Both the position numbers and the translations under genes were made by a program. A DNA stretch of 64,000 nt. Source: an uncultured Pelagibacteraceae bacterium (lineage in GTDB: Bacteria; Pseudomonadota; Alphaproteobacteria; Pelagibacterales; Pelagibacteraceae). Where the stretch lies: assembly GCA_902528175.1 (NCBI GenBank), contig CABZRN010000002.1, positions 32,016 through 96,015 of the forward strand. The letters are read 5' to 3'. The notes below the pieces were generated by a model. That model was given only the letters and a program-made list of their open reading frames with translations. It was not told where the DNA came from and searched no databases. The number at the start of each line of letters is the position of its first letter. Positions within the stretch are counted from its first letter, which is position 1. Below, one piece after another: positions 16,339 to 25,126 of this stretch.

Positions 16339-18780
16339 ATGAAAACAATTCCAAGTTCGGCAAAAGTAGTTGTTATTGGTGGTGGTGTAGTAGGCTGTTC
16401 GTGTGCTTATCACCTAGCAAAGTTTGGTTGGAAAGATGTTATTCTTTTTGAAAGAGACAAACTTACATCGGGAACTACCTGGCACGCAGCTGGATTAGTA
16501 AGTCAATTAGGTCCATCTGCAACAATTACAAAGATTAGAAAGTATTCTTTAGACTTATATAAAGAACTTGAAAAAAAAGTAGATCACTCAGCTGGACTTC
16601 GTTTGAATGGTGCAATGTCAATTGCACAAGAAGAGGGTAGATGGCAAGAATTAAAAAGACAAGCAACTACAGCTCAACTTTATGATGTTAATGTTCAAAT
16701 ATTAAGTAGAGATGAAATTAAAGACAAAGTTCCTCTAATTAAAAATGATGATTTGTTGGGTGGCATCCTTATGCCAGGTGATGGTTCAGGAGATCCATCT
16801 GGGATCACTCAATTACTTGTAAAAGCTGCAAGAGCAGAAGGTGCTAAAATTTTTGAAGACTCTCCTGTTGAGGATATTTTAATTAAAAATAAAAGAATAG
16901 AAGGTGTGGTTGTTAATGGTGAAAAAATAGAATGTGAATACATTGTTTTAGCAACCGGTATGTGGTCTAGACAAATTGGCGAAAAACTAGGCGTCAGTAT
17001 CCCGTTATATCCTGCAGAACATTTTTACGTAATAACTGAACCAATAAAAGAAGTTCCAAAAAACTTACCTGTAATTAGAGATTTTGATAGTAGAACTTAT
17101 GTTAAAGAAGATGCTGGTAAATTATTGTTGGGTATTTTTGAGGGTAAATCCATTCCTGCATTTGATAAAACTAACAAGGTTCCGGAGGATTTTTCTTTTG
17201 GAGAATTTCCAGAAAATTTCGAACACTTTGAGCCATATTTAAGCGCATGTATGAAAAGATTTCCTATATTAGAGAAAGTTGGAATTAGAAAATTTTTTGC
17301 AGGCCCAGAATCTTTTACTCCAGATACCAATACATTACTTGGTGAAGTTCCTGAAGTTAAAAACTTTTTTGTTTGTTGTGGGCTAAACAGTATTGGAATA
17401 GCAAGCGCTGGTGGCGTTGGAAAAGTTACAGCAGAGTGGATGATGAACGGTCATATAAACGAAGATATATTTAGTTATGATATTAAAAGATTTCAAAAAT
17501 TTCACTCAGATATAAATTTTATTAAAGAAAGAGTTACCGAAACATTAGGAGATTTATACGGAATGCATTGGCCGTATAAACAACATAAAACTTCTAGAGA
17601 CGTAATTACATTACCTTACCATGATGAATTAAAAAAATATGGAGCATGTTTTGGTGTTTCAGGTGGATATGAAAGACCAATGTGGTTTTCAAAAGATGAT
17701 AAAAATAAAGATTATAAATATAGTTATAATTATCAAAATTGGTATCCATCTGCTGAATACGAAAGTACTAATACAAGGAAAAATATTGGTCTGTTCGAGC
17801 TTTCTCCTTTTTCAAAATTTGAATTAAAAGGTGAGAAGGTACATCAAGAACTTCAAAGATTATGTACTGCGAATATATCAAATGAACCTGGTAAAATTAA
17901 ATATACTCAAATGTTAAATAAAGACGGTGGTATAGAGGCTGATCTGACAGTTATCTGTTTAGATAAAAACTACTTCCGAATAGTTTCTTCAGCAGCAAAT
18001 CGTGAACATGATAAATTTCATATTTTAAAACATATTTCTGAGGATATAAATTTTAAAGATGTCACTGAAGATTATTGTTGCCTTGGTTTGTTTGGTCCAA
18101 AGAGTAGAGAGCTTATAAATTCAATTAGCAAAGATGATTTATCGAGTGAAAAATTTAAATTTTCTACAGCTAAATTTATAAATATCAATAATCTAAAAGT
18201 TTGGGCACAAAGAATATCATATGTAGGTGAGCTTGGATATGAATTGTATATTGAAAGGGATTTATCAAAAGAACTTTTTAATACATTGGTTGAAAGTGGG
18301 GCAAAATATAACTTAAGTTTGTGTGGTATGCATGCAATGGATATTATGAGAATGGAATCTGGATTTGTACACTGGGGTCATGATATATCTCCTGAGGAAA
18401 ATCAATTTGAGGCTGGACTATCTTTTGCAATAAGCTTTAAAAAAAATATAAATTTTATTGGCCGTGATGTTTTGGAAAAAATTAAAGATAAAAAAGTAGA
18501 GAAAAGCCTTAAAATTTTGACTTTAGAAAATTCAAAACCTGGTGAGCCTTTGTTATTGCACGATGAACCAATTTACCACAACAATAAAATTGTAGGCAGA
18601 ACTACATCAGGATGTTTTTCTTTTAATTTTAATAAAAATATGAGTTATGGATACATAAATTCAGGCATGAGTTCGGATCAAATTGAAAACTCCAATTTTG
18701 AAATAGAAGTTGAGAAAAAAAAATATAGAGCAACTGTTCTAAAAAAACCCTTAAATTCAAAAAATATATTTACTGTTTAA
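16339..18780 (+). CDS. FAD-dependent dehydrogenase with GcvT domain (dimethylglycine/sarcosine dehydrogenase family)
   Basis: An 813-residue two-module protein. Residues 1-370 form a DAO-type flavoprotein: GGGVVGCSCAYHL dinucleotide motif and GTTWHAAGL, where His49 matches the covalent FAD histidine of dimethylglycine/sarcosine dehydrogenases. A short FAO_M-like linker follows, then a GcvT aminomethyltransferase domain (about 430-800) that binds tetrahydrofolate. The family oxidatively removes N-methyl groups and passes the one-carbon unit to THF. Its operon with the aminotransferase and alanine dehydrogenase suggests an N-methylated amine substrate that becomes the aminotransferase substrate. 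It starts 4 bp after ald. Confidence 0.85.
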   Translation: MKTIPSSAKVVVIGGGVVGCSCAYHLAKFGWKDVILFERDKLTSGTTWHAAGLVSQLGPSATITKIRKYSLDLYKELEKKVDHSAGLRLNGAMSIAQEEGRWQELKRQATTAQLYDVNVQILSRDEIKDKVPLIKNDDLLGGILMPGDGSGDPSGITQLLVKAARAEGAKIFEDSPVEDILIKNKRIEGVVVNGEKIECEYIVLATGMWSRQIGEKLGVSIPLYPAEHFYVITEPIKEVPKNLPVIRDFDSRTYVKEDAGKLLLGIFEGKSIPAFDKTNKVPEDFSFGEFPENFEHFEPYLSACMKRFPILEKVGIRKFFAGPESFTPDTNTLLGEVPEVKNFFVCCGLNSIGIASAGGVGKVTAEWMMNGHINEDIFSYDIKRFQKFHSDINFIKERVTETLGDLYGMHWPYKQHKTSRDVITLPYHDELKKYGACFGVSGGYERPMWFSKDDKNKDYKYSYNYQNWYPSAEYESTNTRKNIGLFELSPFSKFELKGEKVHQELQRLCTANISNEPGKIKYTQMLNKDGGIEADLTVICLDKNYFRIVSSAANREHDKFHILKHISEDINFKDVTEDYCCLGLFGPKSRELINSISKDDLSSEKFKFSTAKFININNLKVWAQRISYVGELGYELYIERDLSKELFNTLVESGAKYNLSLCGMHAMDIMRMESGFVHWGHDISPEENQFEAGLSFAISFKKNINFIGRDVLEKIKDKKVEKSLKILTLENSKPGEPLLLHDEPIYHNNKIVGRTTSGCFSFNFNKNMSYGYINSGMSSDQIENSNFEIEVEKKKYRATVLKKPLNSKNIFTV

Positions 18781-18869
18781 CTCATTTAAATAAGACTAAG
18801 CTACTTTTAATTTAATATGTGCTAAATTGGTCATTGATATTAAAAAATTTCTCAATTAAATTTAATATT

Positions 18870-20282
18870 GTGTCTAATTTTTTAAAAAATAAAAATCTTA
18901 ATTACGATAAAGCCAAATCACTAATCAATAATACCCTTGTTGATTGTGACGATGGTGAGTTATATTTAGAGGATACTAAATCAGAGTCTATATTGATAGA
19001 CGATAACAAAATTAAAAGCTCAAGCTTTAAAAGAGACACAGGTTATGGATTAAGAGGAGTTACAGAGGATAAAGTAGCATATTCACATTCAAACGATATT
19101 TCTGAAAAATCTTTGGAAATGTCATGTGAAAATATTAAATCAACGCTAAAAAATTCAAATGGAAAATATAATCACAGTATAAATAAAACTAATCAAAAGT
19201 TTTATGATGAGTTAGATCCGATTGAAAATAAAAGTCTTAAAACAAAAATAGAGCTTCTCAAAGAAATTAACCAATACGCTAGATCTAAAGACGGATGTGT
19301 TAAGCAAGTGACAGCAAACTTTTTAGGTGAACATAAAAATATTGAAATATTAAGACCAGGCGGAGAATTATTCACAGATATAAGACCCTTAGTAAGAATT
19401 AACGTTTCCATATTAGTTGAAAAAAATGGAAGAAAAGAAACAGGAATGTATGGAGTTGGTGGTAGGCAGTCTTACGATAATTATTTAAAAAATGATGATT
19501 GGAAAAAGATATGTGATGAAGCCTTTAGAATGGCATATGCTAATTTAGAAAGTAAACCTTCTCCAGCTGGTGAAATGAAAGTAGTGCTTGGTCCGGGTTG
19601 GCCAGCTATTCTTATCCATGAGGCTGTGGGACACGGATTAGAAGGGGATTTTAATAGAAAAAAAACTTCAGTTTTTCACGATTTAGTCGGGAAAAAAGTT
19701 GCAAGCGATGGCGTCACCATAATCGATGATGGAACTATAGATAAAAGAAGAGGTAGCTTGAATATTGATGACGAAGGTACTCCAACCGAAAAAACAGTTT
19801 TAATTGAAAATGGTATATTAAAGAATTTCATGCAAGACAGAATGAATGCAAGGCTTATGAAAACAAAATCTACAGGTAACGGTAGGAGAGAAAGTTACAA
19901 ACATGTAATAATGCCGAGGATGAGAAATACTATAATGCTAAATGGAAATAATACACAAGAGGAAATGATAAAATCAGTAGATAGAGGAATTTTTGCAGTT
20001 AGCTTTGGGGGCGGACAAGTCGATATTACTTCTGGAAAATTTGTTTTTAATTGTACCGAAGCATATGAAATAGTTAATGGTAAAATTGGATCACCTCTTA
20101 AAGGTGCAACCTTAATTGGCGATGGACCTTCATCTCTGAAAGAAGTTTTGATGGTGGGGAATGATATGAAATTAGATCCTGGCATTGGTACTTGTGGAAA
20201 AGCAGGTCAAGGAGTACCAGTGGGTGTAGGTCAACCGTCTATGTTGATAGATAATATGACAGTAGGTGGCACTCAACTTTAA
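18870..20282 (+). CDS. tldD: TldD metalloprotease subunit
   Basis: TldD of the TldD/PmbA family. It has the HExxxH zinc motif in LIHEAVGHGLEGD (about 19615-19640), downstream conserved DRMNARLM and NGRRESYKH-MPRM, and the GGGQVDITSGKF block. TldD supplies the zinc and nucleophile in a TldD/TldE heterodimer that degrades unfolded peptides and matures some microcins. I choose the GTG at 18870 (MSNFLKNKN); an upstream GTG at 18819 adds 17 residues unlike the family. Neither start has a Shine-Dalgarno. The partner gene starts one base after its stop. Confidence 0.88.
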   Translation: MSNFLKNKNLNYDKAKSLINNTLVDCDDGELYLEDTKSESILIDDNKIKSSSFKRDTGYGLRGVTEDKVAYSHSNDISEKSLEMSCENIKSTLKNSNGKYNHSINKTNQKFYDELDPIENKSLKTKIELLKEINQYARSKDGCVKQVTANFLGEHKNIEILRPGGELFTDIRPLVRINVSILVEKNGRKETGMYGVGGRQSYDNYLKNDDWKKICDEAFRMAYANLESKPSPAGEMKVVLGPGWPAILIHEAVGHGLEGDFNRKKTSVFHDLVGKKVASDGVTIIDDGTIDKRRGSLNIDDEGTPTEKTVLIENGILKNFMQDRMNARLMKTKSTGNGRRESYKHVIMPRMRNTIMLNGNNTQEEMIKSVDRGIFAVSFGGGQVDITSGKFVFNCTEAYEIVNGKIGSPLKGATLIGDGPSSLKEVLMVGNDMKLDPGIGTCGKAGQGVPVGVGQPSMLIDNMTVGGTQL

Positions 20283-20283
20283 A

Positions 20284-21603
20284 ATGTTAAAAGAAGACGA
20301 ACACCTCAAAAAACTTGCTGAAAATTTTTCAACTAATTTAAAAAAATCAGGAGCATCGGAAAGTAGTGTACTAATTTCAAATTCAATTTCAGAGAGTGTT
20401 AATATAAGAAATAAAAAACTAGATGGATCAACTAGATCCGACAGTCTTAATGTAGTTTTAACTGCATATGTTGGAAAAAAAAAATCATCAATATCATCTT
20501 CAAATTTAGATGAAAGCCATATAAATGAATTAATTAAAAAGTGTGTTGAGACCACTAAAATTACACCTGAAGACGAACTTAATTCCTTACCGGATAGTGA
20601 GCTTTACTTTAAGGGAGTTAAGAACCTAGATTTATATGACGAAACATTTATAGAAAATTCAAAAAAAATTGACTTTATAAAAGAAGCAGAAGAAGAAGCT
20701 TTTAAAAAAAAAGAAATTGTAAATACGAACGGATCTGGTTTTAGTCAAAATAAATCAAATTTTATTTTAGCTAATTCAAATGGTTTTATAGATGGATATA
20801 AATCTTCTAATTTTTCTGCCTATTGTGAGGTGGTTGCAAAATCGAACGGAAGCATGGAAAGAGATTACGAATTTAGCTCAAAACGATTTTTCAAAGATCT
20901 TCTTGAACCAAAAAAAATTGGAGATAAAGCGTCTGAATTAGCTATTAAGAAACTTAAACCAAGAAAAATTAAAAGTAAAAAGATGAGAGTAGTTTTTGAC
21001 AAAAGAATAGCAAAAAATTTTTTATCTTCTTTTGCAAGTGCCATTACCTCTGGGACAATAGCTAAAGGTACAACTTTTTTAAAAAATAAATTAAATGCCC
21101 AAATATTTAACAATAAAATTAATATTATAGATAAACCAAATATTATTAAAGGCAGTGGATCTAGATATTTCGATATTGAAGGTACTTATACAAATAAGTT
21201 AAATTTAGTTGAAAATGGTGTCCTTAAAAATTATTTAGTTGATACATATAATGGAAAAAAAATAAATATGAAATCCAATGGAAGAGCAAGTGGCACTACT
21301 AATCTTTATTTTGGAAATGGAGATGAGGATTATAAAAATTTGATCAATTCTGACAAAGAAATTTTATACATCAATGAAACCTTTGGAAGGGGTGCAAACA
21401 TAATTACAGGAGATTATTCAGTAGGTGCATCTGGTTTTATGGTTGAAAATGGAGAATTCATATATCCAGTAAGTGAAATTACAATTGCCGGGGATTTGAA
21501 TGACATTTTCAACAAGATGGTTTTAGGTAATGATTTACAATTTAATTATTCTACTAACTCACCCACAATGTTAGTTGATGAATTGACTGTCGGGGGCAAA
21601 TAG
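20284..21603 (+). CDS. pmbA: TldE/PmbA, regulatory partner of TldD
   Basis: A 439-residue PmbA/TldE protein. It has the family end (PTMLVDELTVGGK) and GSGSRYFDIEG, NGRASGTTNLYFG and SVGASGFMVENGE blocks, but lacks the HExxxH motif, as expected for TldE. It completes the TldD peptidase heterodimer. The ATG at 20284 directly follows the tldD stop and is preferred over an in-frame GTG at 20266 inside tldD. No precursor peptide gene of the usual RiPP type is recognisable beside the pair. Confidence 0.87.
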   Translation: MLKEDEHLKKLAENFSTNLKKSGASESSVLISNSISESVNIRNKKLDGSTRSDSLNVVLTAYVGKKKSSISSSNLDESHINELIKKCVETTKITPEDELNSLPDSELYFKGVKNLDLYDETFIENSKKIDFIKEAEEEAFKKKEIVNTNGSGFSQNKSNFILANSNGFIDGYKSSNFSAYCEVVAKSNGSMERDYEFSSKRFFKDLLEPKKIGDKASELAIKKLKPRKIKSKKMRVVFDKRIAKNFLSSFASAITSGTIAKGTTFLKNKLNAQIFNNKINIIDKPNIIKGSGSRYFDIEGTYTNKLNLVENGVLKNYLVDTYNGKKINMKSNGRASGTTNLYFGNGDEDYKNLINSDKEILYINETFGRGANIITGDYSVGASGFMVENGEFIYPVSEITIAGDLNDIFNKMVLGNDLQFNYSTNSPTMLVDELTVGGK

Positions 21604-21695
21604 CCCAAGGCTCATTTAAACAGCTATTGTAATCTAAAACTCATTTTGAACTTAAATCATTTGAAAAATTGATAATTTTGGTGTTTAATAAGACT

Positions 21696-21887
21696 ATGAG
21701 CACTGAAGTAAATATCTTCGAGAACCAAACTGAACCTAACAAAATTAATCGTCAACAAAAAGTAGATATAAATATTCTTTTAAACAGAGTAAGGCACGAG
21801 AAAAAAAGAGAGAGAAAAGAAAATCTTTTATTTTTAGGTCTAATTGGCTCAGTGATAGTAGTAACTGGAATTATAGCTTCCTTATAA
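21696..21887 (+). CDS. Small single-span membrane protein
   Basis: A 63-residue protein. Residues 1-45 are hydrophilic and rich in Lys, Arg and Glu (RHEKKRERKEN). They are followed by one C-terminal transmembrane helix (LLFLGLIGSVIVVTGIIASL), consistent with a tail-anchored topology. I use the ATG at 21696; the frame opens nine codons earlier. The stop abuts that of the convergent regulator gene. I do not recognise a family, and it may be a lineage-specific conserved hypothetical. It follows pmbA after about 90 bp. Confidence 0.55.
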   Translation: MSTEVNIFENQTEPNKINRQQKVDINILLNRVRHEKKRERKENLLFLGLIGSVIVVTGIIASL

Positions 21888-22889
21888 AACTATAATATTC
21901 AATATTTTTGTTATTAAATTTGCAAACTCTTTACCATTTATTTTCCTAATTTCATCAACGTCACTCATTATTTTTAAAATATCTTTCGAATAGTTTGAAG
22001 TTTCTGGTCCACCAAAAATTAAATAATGGTTATTTTTATCTTTAGTTAATAATTTTTTCTTTATTAAATTTCTTAATTTTCTTAATACAGTTGGCCTTGG
22101 AATACCTGTTAACTCTGAAATTGTCATTGCATTGATTCCTTGATTTCCATAATCATTAAGTCTTCTAATGAAAGCATCACCGTTTTTTAAAGAATTATCC
22201 TGTTCTTTTAATTTTTTATACATGACTAAATTCTGGTTGTAGACACAATTTCCCCATATAACCCAAGTTTCAATATCTCCAAATATCAATTTCCATCTAG
22301 TAATCAATGGAATTTGATAATCAAAAAAATATTGCCAGCATTGTGTAAAATTTTTTTTTATTTTTTCCTCAATTTCATTTTTATGTATTTTAGCTTTAAC
22401 TAAATTTTCTTTTTTCAAGTATTCACTGAAATGAGATATTACTCTTGATAAATTCCTTACAGAGTCAACCGGTTTTTGTATCTCTTGGCCTTTTCTTTGT
22501 AACATTACTTTTTTTTTTATTTTTTTAATTGCCCCATCTTTTTCCAATTCCATCATTTTTCTTCTTGTTGTTTCTTTAGAGATATTTAGTTCTCTAGATA
22601 AATCGATTATATTTATTTTAGGAATTTCAAAATTTTCATTTGAATAAAATTCATCAAATGAATTGACAATAAAATGTTCATTATAACCTTTAAAAGCTTT
22701 ATTTATTAAATATAATAAAATTATATATTTATCAAAATCTTTAAATCTTCTAAACGCTGCTGTAAGCCACTGTTGTTGAAAATAAAACATTTCAGTGATC
22801 AACATGTCATGATATTTTTTAAATACATTAAAACTATCATCTGTTTGTATCTTTGATGAAAATTTTATTTCTTTATTTACAACAGACAT
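21882..22889 (-). CDS. Transcriptional regulator with two winged-helix segments
   Basis: A 335-residue protein with two separate helix-turn-helix motifs. The first is near residues 95-120 (IDLSRELNISKETTRRKMMELEK) and the second in the C-terminal third (TISELTGIPRPTVLRKLRNLIKK). Both look MarR/GntR-like with a following charged wing. The long middle part is rich in aromatic and basic residues. I use the Met at 22889 (MSVVNKE); the frame opens 17 codons upstream. It is divergent from the BASS transporter gene with a 100-bp gap and may control it. No effector domain is recognised. Confidence 0.6.
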   Translation of the reverse strand: MSVVNKEIKFSSKIQTDDSFNVFKKYHDMLITEMFYFQQQWLTAAFRRFKDFDKYIILLYLINKAFKGYNEHFIVNSFDEFYSNENFEIPKINIIDLSRELNISKETTRRKMMELEKDGAIKKIKKKVMLQRKGQEIQKPVDSVRNLSRVISHFSEYLKKENLVKAKIHKNEIEEKIKKNFTQCWQYFFDYQIPLITRWKLIFGDIETWVIWGNCVYNQNLVMYKKLKEQDNSLKNGDAFIRRLNDYGNQGINAMTISELTGIPRPTVLRKLRNLIKKKLLTKDKNNHYLIFGGPETSNYSKDILKIMSDVDEIRKINGKEFANLITKILNIIVL

Positions 22890-22989
22890 TGGTTGTAAAT
22901 AATATGAAAAAAAGTGAAAATTCAAGAATAAATCGATCAAATATTTGTTGAAATTTATTTAATTTACTTCATAAACATTTTGAGGAATA

Positions 22990-23844
22990 GTGGAATTTGT
23001 AAAAAACGTTGGACCCATTGGCATGATATTCATCATGTTTTCATTAGGTTTAAATTTAACTGCTAAAGATTTTTTAGAAGTTGTTAAAAAACCTAGAAAC
23101 TTAATAATTGCTATAATTTGCCAAATGGTAATTCTTCCAGTTATTGGAATTATTATTATTTCTTTTTTTCCTATGCAGGCTGAATTTCAATTAGGTGTAT
23201 TTTTATTATTAATATTGCCATCTGCTGTAATGTCGAATTATGCAACAAAATTAGTTAAAGGAAATGTCGCTTTATCAATCACAATTACATCATTTTGCGC
23301 ATTAGTATCATTTATATCTATTCCGATATTTTTAAAAATTTATTCATCATTTTTTAAAGATGTTGAATTCGATTTAAATTTATTAAAGTTTTCAGTCAGA
23401 ATGTTTCTATTTATAGCCTTGCCTACATTTGTAGGAATTTTGGTAAGAGGAAACTTTAAAAAATTTTCAGAGCAGAATAACCTAAGATTTGACCGAGCAG
23501 CCTTTTTCTTATTTATCTTTATTGTAATTATAGCAATATTTACTGAAAGAAATAATCTTGGAGGTTACTTTGCAGATGTTGGCGCAATATCCTTTGTTGT
23601 AATTGTATCCATCTTGACATCTGTTTATTTAATTACACAATTTACACTTAAAGAAGTAAGAATACAAAGAACAATTATGATTGAGGCAATGTTACAAAAT
23701 GGTGCTATGGGATTAATTGTAGGCGCGCAATTATTCCATGAACTTGAATATATGACACCAATTGCGGTCTATGCTTTAATTCAATATGTGGCTTTAATGT
23801 TTTACATAGGTAATATAAATATAAATAGGTTATCTAAAGTCTAG
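22990..23844 (+). CDS. BASS-family sodium-dependent transporter
   Basis: A 284-residue membrane protein with nine or ten hydrophobic segments, matching the bile acid:sodium symporter fold. Signs are FIMFSLGLNLTAKDF at the N terminus, ILPSAVMSNYATKLVKGNVALSI in the crossover region and EAMLQNGAMGLIVGAQL near the end. Bacterial members carry organic anions such as keto acids; the substrate here is not known. It starts with GTG at 22990 preceded by GAGGA. It overlaps the next gene by one base. Confidence 0.82.
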   Translation: MEFVKNVGPIGMIFIMFSLGLNLTAKDFLEVVKKPRNLIIAIICQMVILPVIGIIIISFFPMQAEFQLGVFLLLILPSAVMSNYATKLVKGNVALSITITSFCALVSFISIPIFLKIYSSFFKDVEFDLNLLKFSVRMFLFIALPTFVGILVRGNFKKFSEQNNLRFDRAAFFLFIFIVIIAIFTERNNLGGYFADVGAISFVVIVSILTSVYLITQFTLKEVRIQRTIMIEAMLQNGAMGLIVGAQLFHELEYMTPIAVYALIQYVALMFYIGNININRLSKV

Positions 23845-24263
23845 TGAAAAAAATATTTTTTATTTTAATAGTATTCATAACAATCAATCATAATAATGCT
23901 CATGCAAATCTAGAGTCATTTAGCTGTGAAAATCTTATGACAAAAAATAAAGCTTTCATCCTTTATGGAAAAAATTTTGCAAAAGAAGAGATGTCCCCAA
24001 ATATTTGGCTTTTTTTTCAAAAAATTGAATTAAATAATAACAAACTGAGTTTAATCAGTGTAGATGATGATAAACCTATTAGAGAATGGAAAATAAACTT
24101 AACTTCTGGAGAAGCAATTTTAACCCCAATGTTTGATCCCTCGTCAAATTGGCTGTGTCTAAATAAAGATAGACAATTAAAAATGTTAAGTGATTTATAT
24201 AAAAGTGGAGCTTTAAGCGGATATGAGTTTGAAAAAGCCAAAAAAAAATTAATTAATAATTAA
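23844..24263 (+). CDS. Exported small protein with SHOCT-like C terminus
   Basis: A 139-residue protein with a signal peptide (about 1-21, ending AHA). Its C-terminal ~25 residues (LSDLYKSGALSGYEFEKAKKKL) match the short SHOCT-type oligomerisation motif. The middle carries two cysteines (SFSCENL and NWLCLN) that could form a disulfide. It begins with GTG overlapping the transporter stop, so it is probably co-translated with it. The function is unknown. Confidence 0.55.
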   Translation: MKKIFFILIVFITINHNNAHANLESFSCENLMTKNKAFILYGKNFAKEEMSPNIWLFFQKIELNNNKLSLISVDDDKPIREWKINLTSGEAILTPMFDPSSNWLCLNKDRQLKMLSDLYKSGALSGYEFEKAKKKLINN

Positions 24264-24282
24264 TATATTTTTTTGAATTTAA

Positions 24283-25110
24283 ATGATTAGAGCTGTTGTA
24301 GTTATACTAAGAATAATCTCACAATTTTTTATCAAAATTAAATTATTTTTTATAGGAAATTTATTCTCATCAATAAGATCATCTATACTTTTAAAAAAAT
24401 TTGTTAAAGTAAAATTTGATGGTCAAGATTGGATTTATAAATGGAATGATTCAGCTGCCGTAAGTTCAGCGTGTTATTATAATCCTGTAAACAACTATTC
24501 TGACACAGATCTTTTTTTTTACAAATATAAACCAAATCAAAATGATATTATCATTGATATTGGGGTTGAAAATGGTTCAGAAATACCTGAGTTTTGTAAA
24601 GCAGTCGGCTCAAATGGCAAAGTGATAGCTATAGAGGCGGACCCTTTTTGCTGTAGAAGATTAAAAAAATTAAAACAAATTTTAAACTTAAGTAATTTAA
24701 CAATTATTGAGTGCGCTGTAGGTGACGTAAATAAAAAAGTAAAATTTTCTCAGGAAAATCAAGAATTACGAAATAGAGTTTTAGATGAAGGTAATGATAA
24801 CTTTAATTTTATTGAAGTAGAACAAATGAATTTAAATGATATTTTAAAAAAACTAAATTTAGAAAAAATAGATTTCATAAAAGTCAATATTGAGGGTGGG
24901 GAGTCAAATTTATTAAAACACTTAAGTAGTCAGTCTCTTGAAGTAAATAATTGGTGCATCGGATGCCATGATTTTATGGGAGTCAATTTTAGAACTTATG
25001 ATTATGTCAAAAATTGGTTGATAAATAATAAATACAAGGTTTCAAATTATGAACCTCAAAAAAATAAAACATTTTGGAGGAATTATTATTTATATGGTTC
25101 GAAAATTTAG
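24283..25110 (+). CDS. FkbM-family methyltransferase
   Basis: A 275-residue protein with an N-terminal hydrophobic stretch (about 1-30) and an FkbM-type Rossmann methyltransferase domain. It shows IIDIGVENGSEIPEFCKAVG, VIAIEADPFCCRRL, a VGDVNKKVKF block and IDFIKVNIEGGESNLLKHL. In FkbM proteins the IDxIKxDxEGxE motif is typical; here it reads KVNIEGGE. The family O-methylates sugars and other small molecules, and surface-glycan modification is plausible in this island. It sits 16 bp before an unrecognised gene. Confidence 0.75.
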   Translation: MIRAVVVILRIISQFFIKIKLFFIGNLFSSIRSSILLKKFVKVKFDGQDWIYKWNDSAAVSSACYYNPVNNYSDTDLFFYKYKPNQNDIIIDIGVENGSEIPEFCKAVGSNGKVIAIEADPFCCRRLKKLKQILNLSNLTIIECAVGDVNKKVKFSQENQELRNRVLDEGNDNFNFIEVEQMNLNDILKKLNLEKIDFIKVNIEGGESNLLKHLSSQSLEVNNWCIGCHDFMGVNFRTYDYVKNWLINNKYKVSNYEPQKNKTFWRNYYLYGSKI

Positions 25111-25126
25111 ATATCAATAATCCACT

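Noticed and set aside
20172..20555. 127-codon antisense frame across the tldD/pmbA junction
   Set aside because: Both sense genes are well supported; the antisense translation is Ser/Phe/Leu rich with no recognisable motif.
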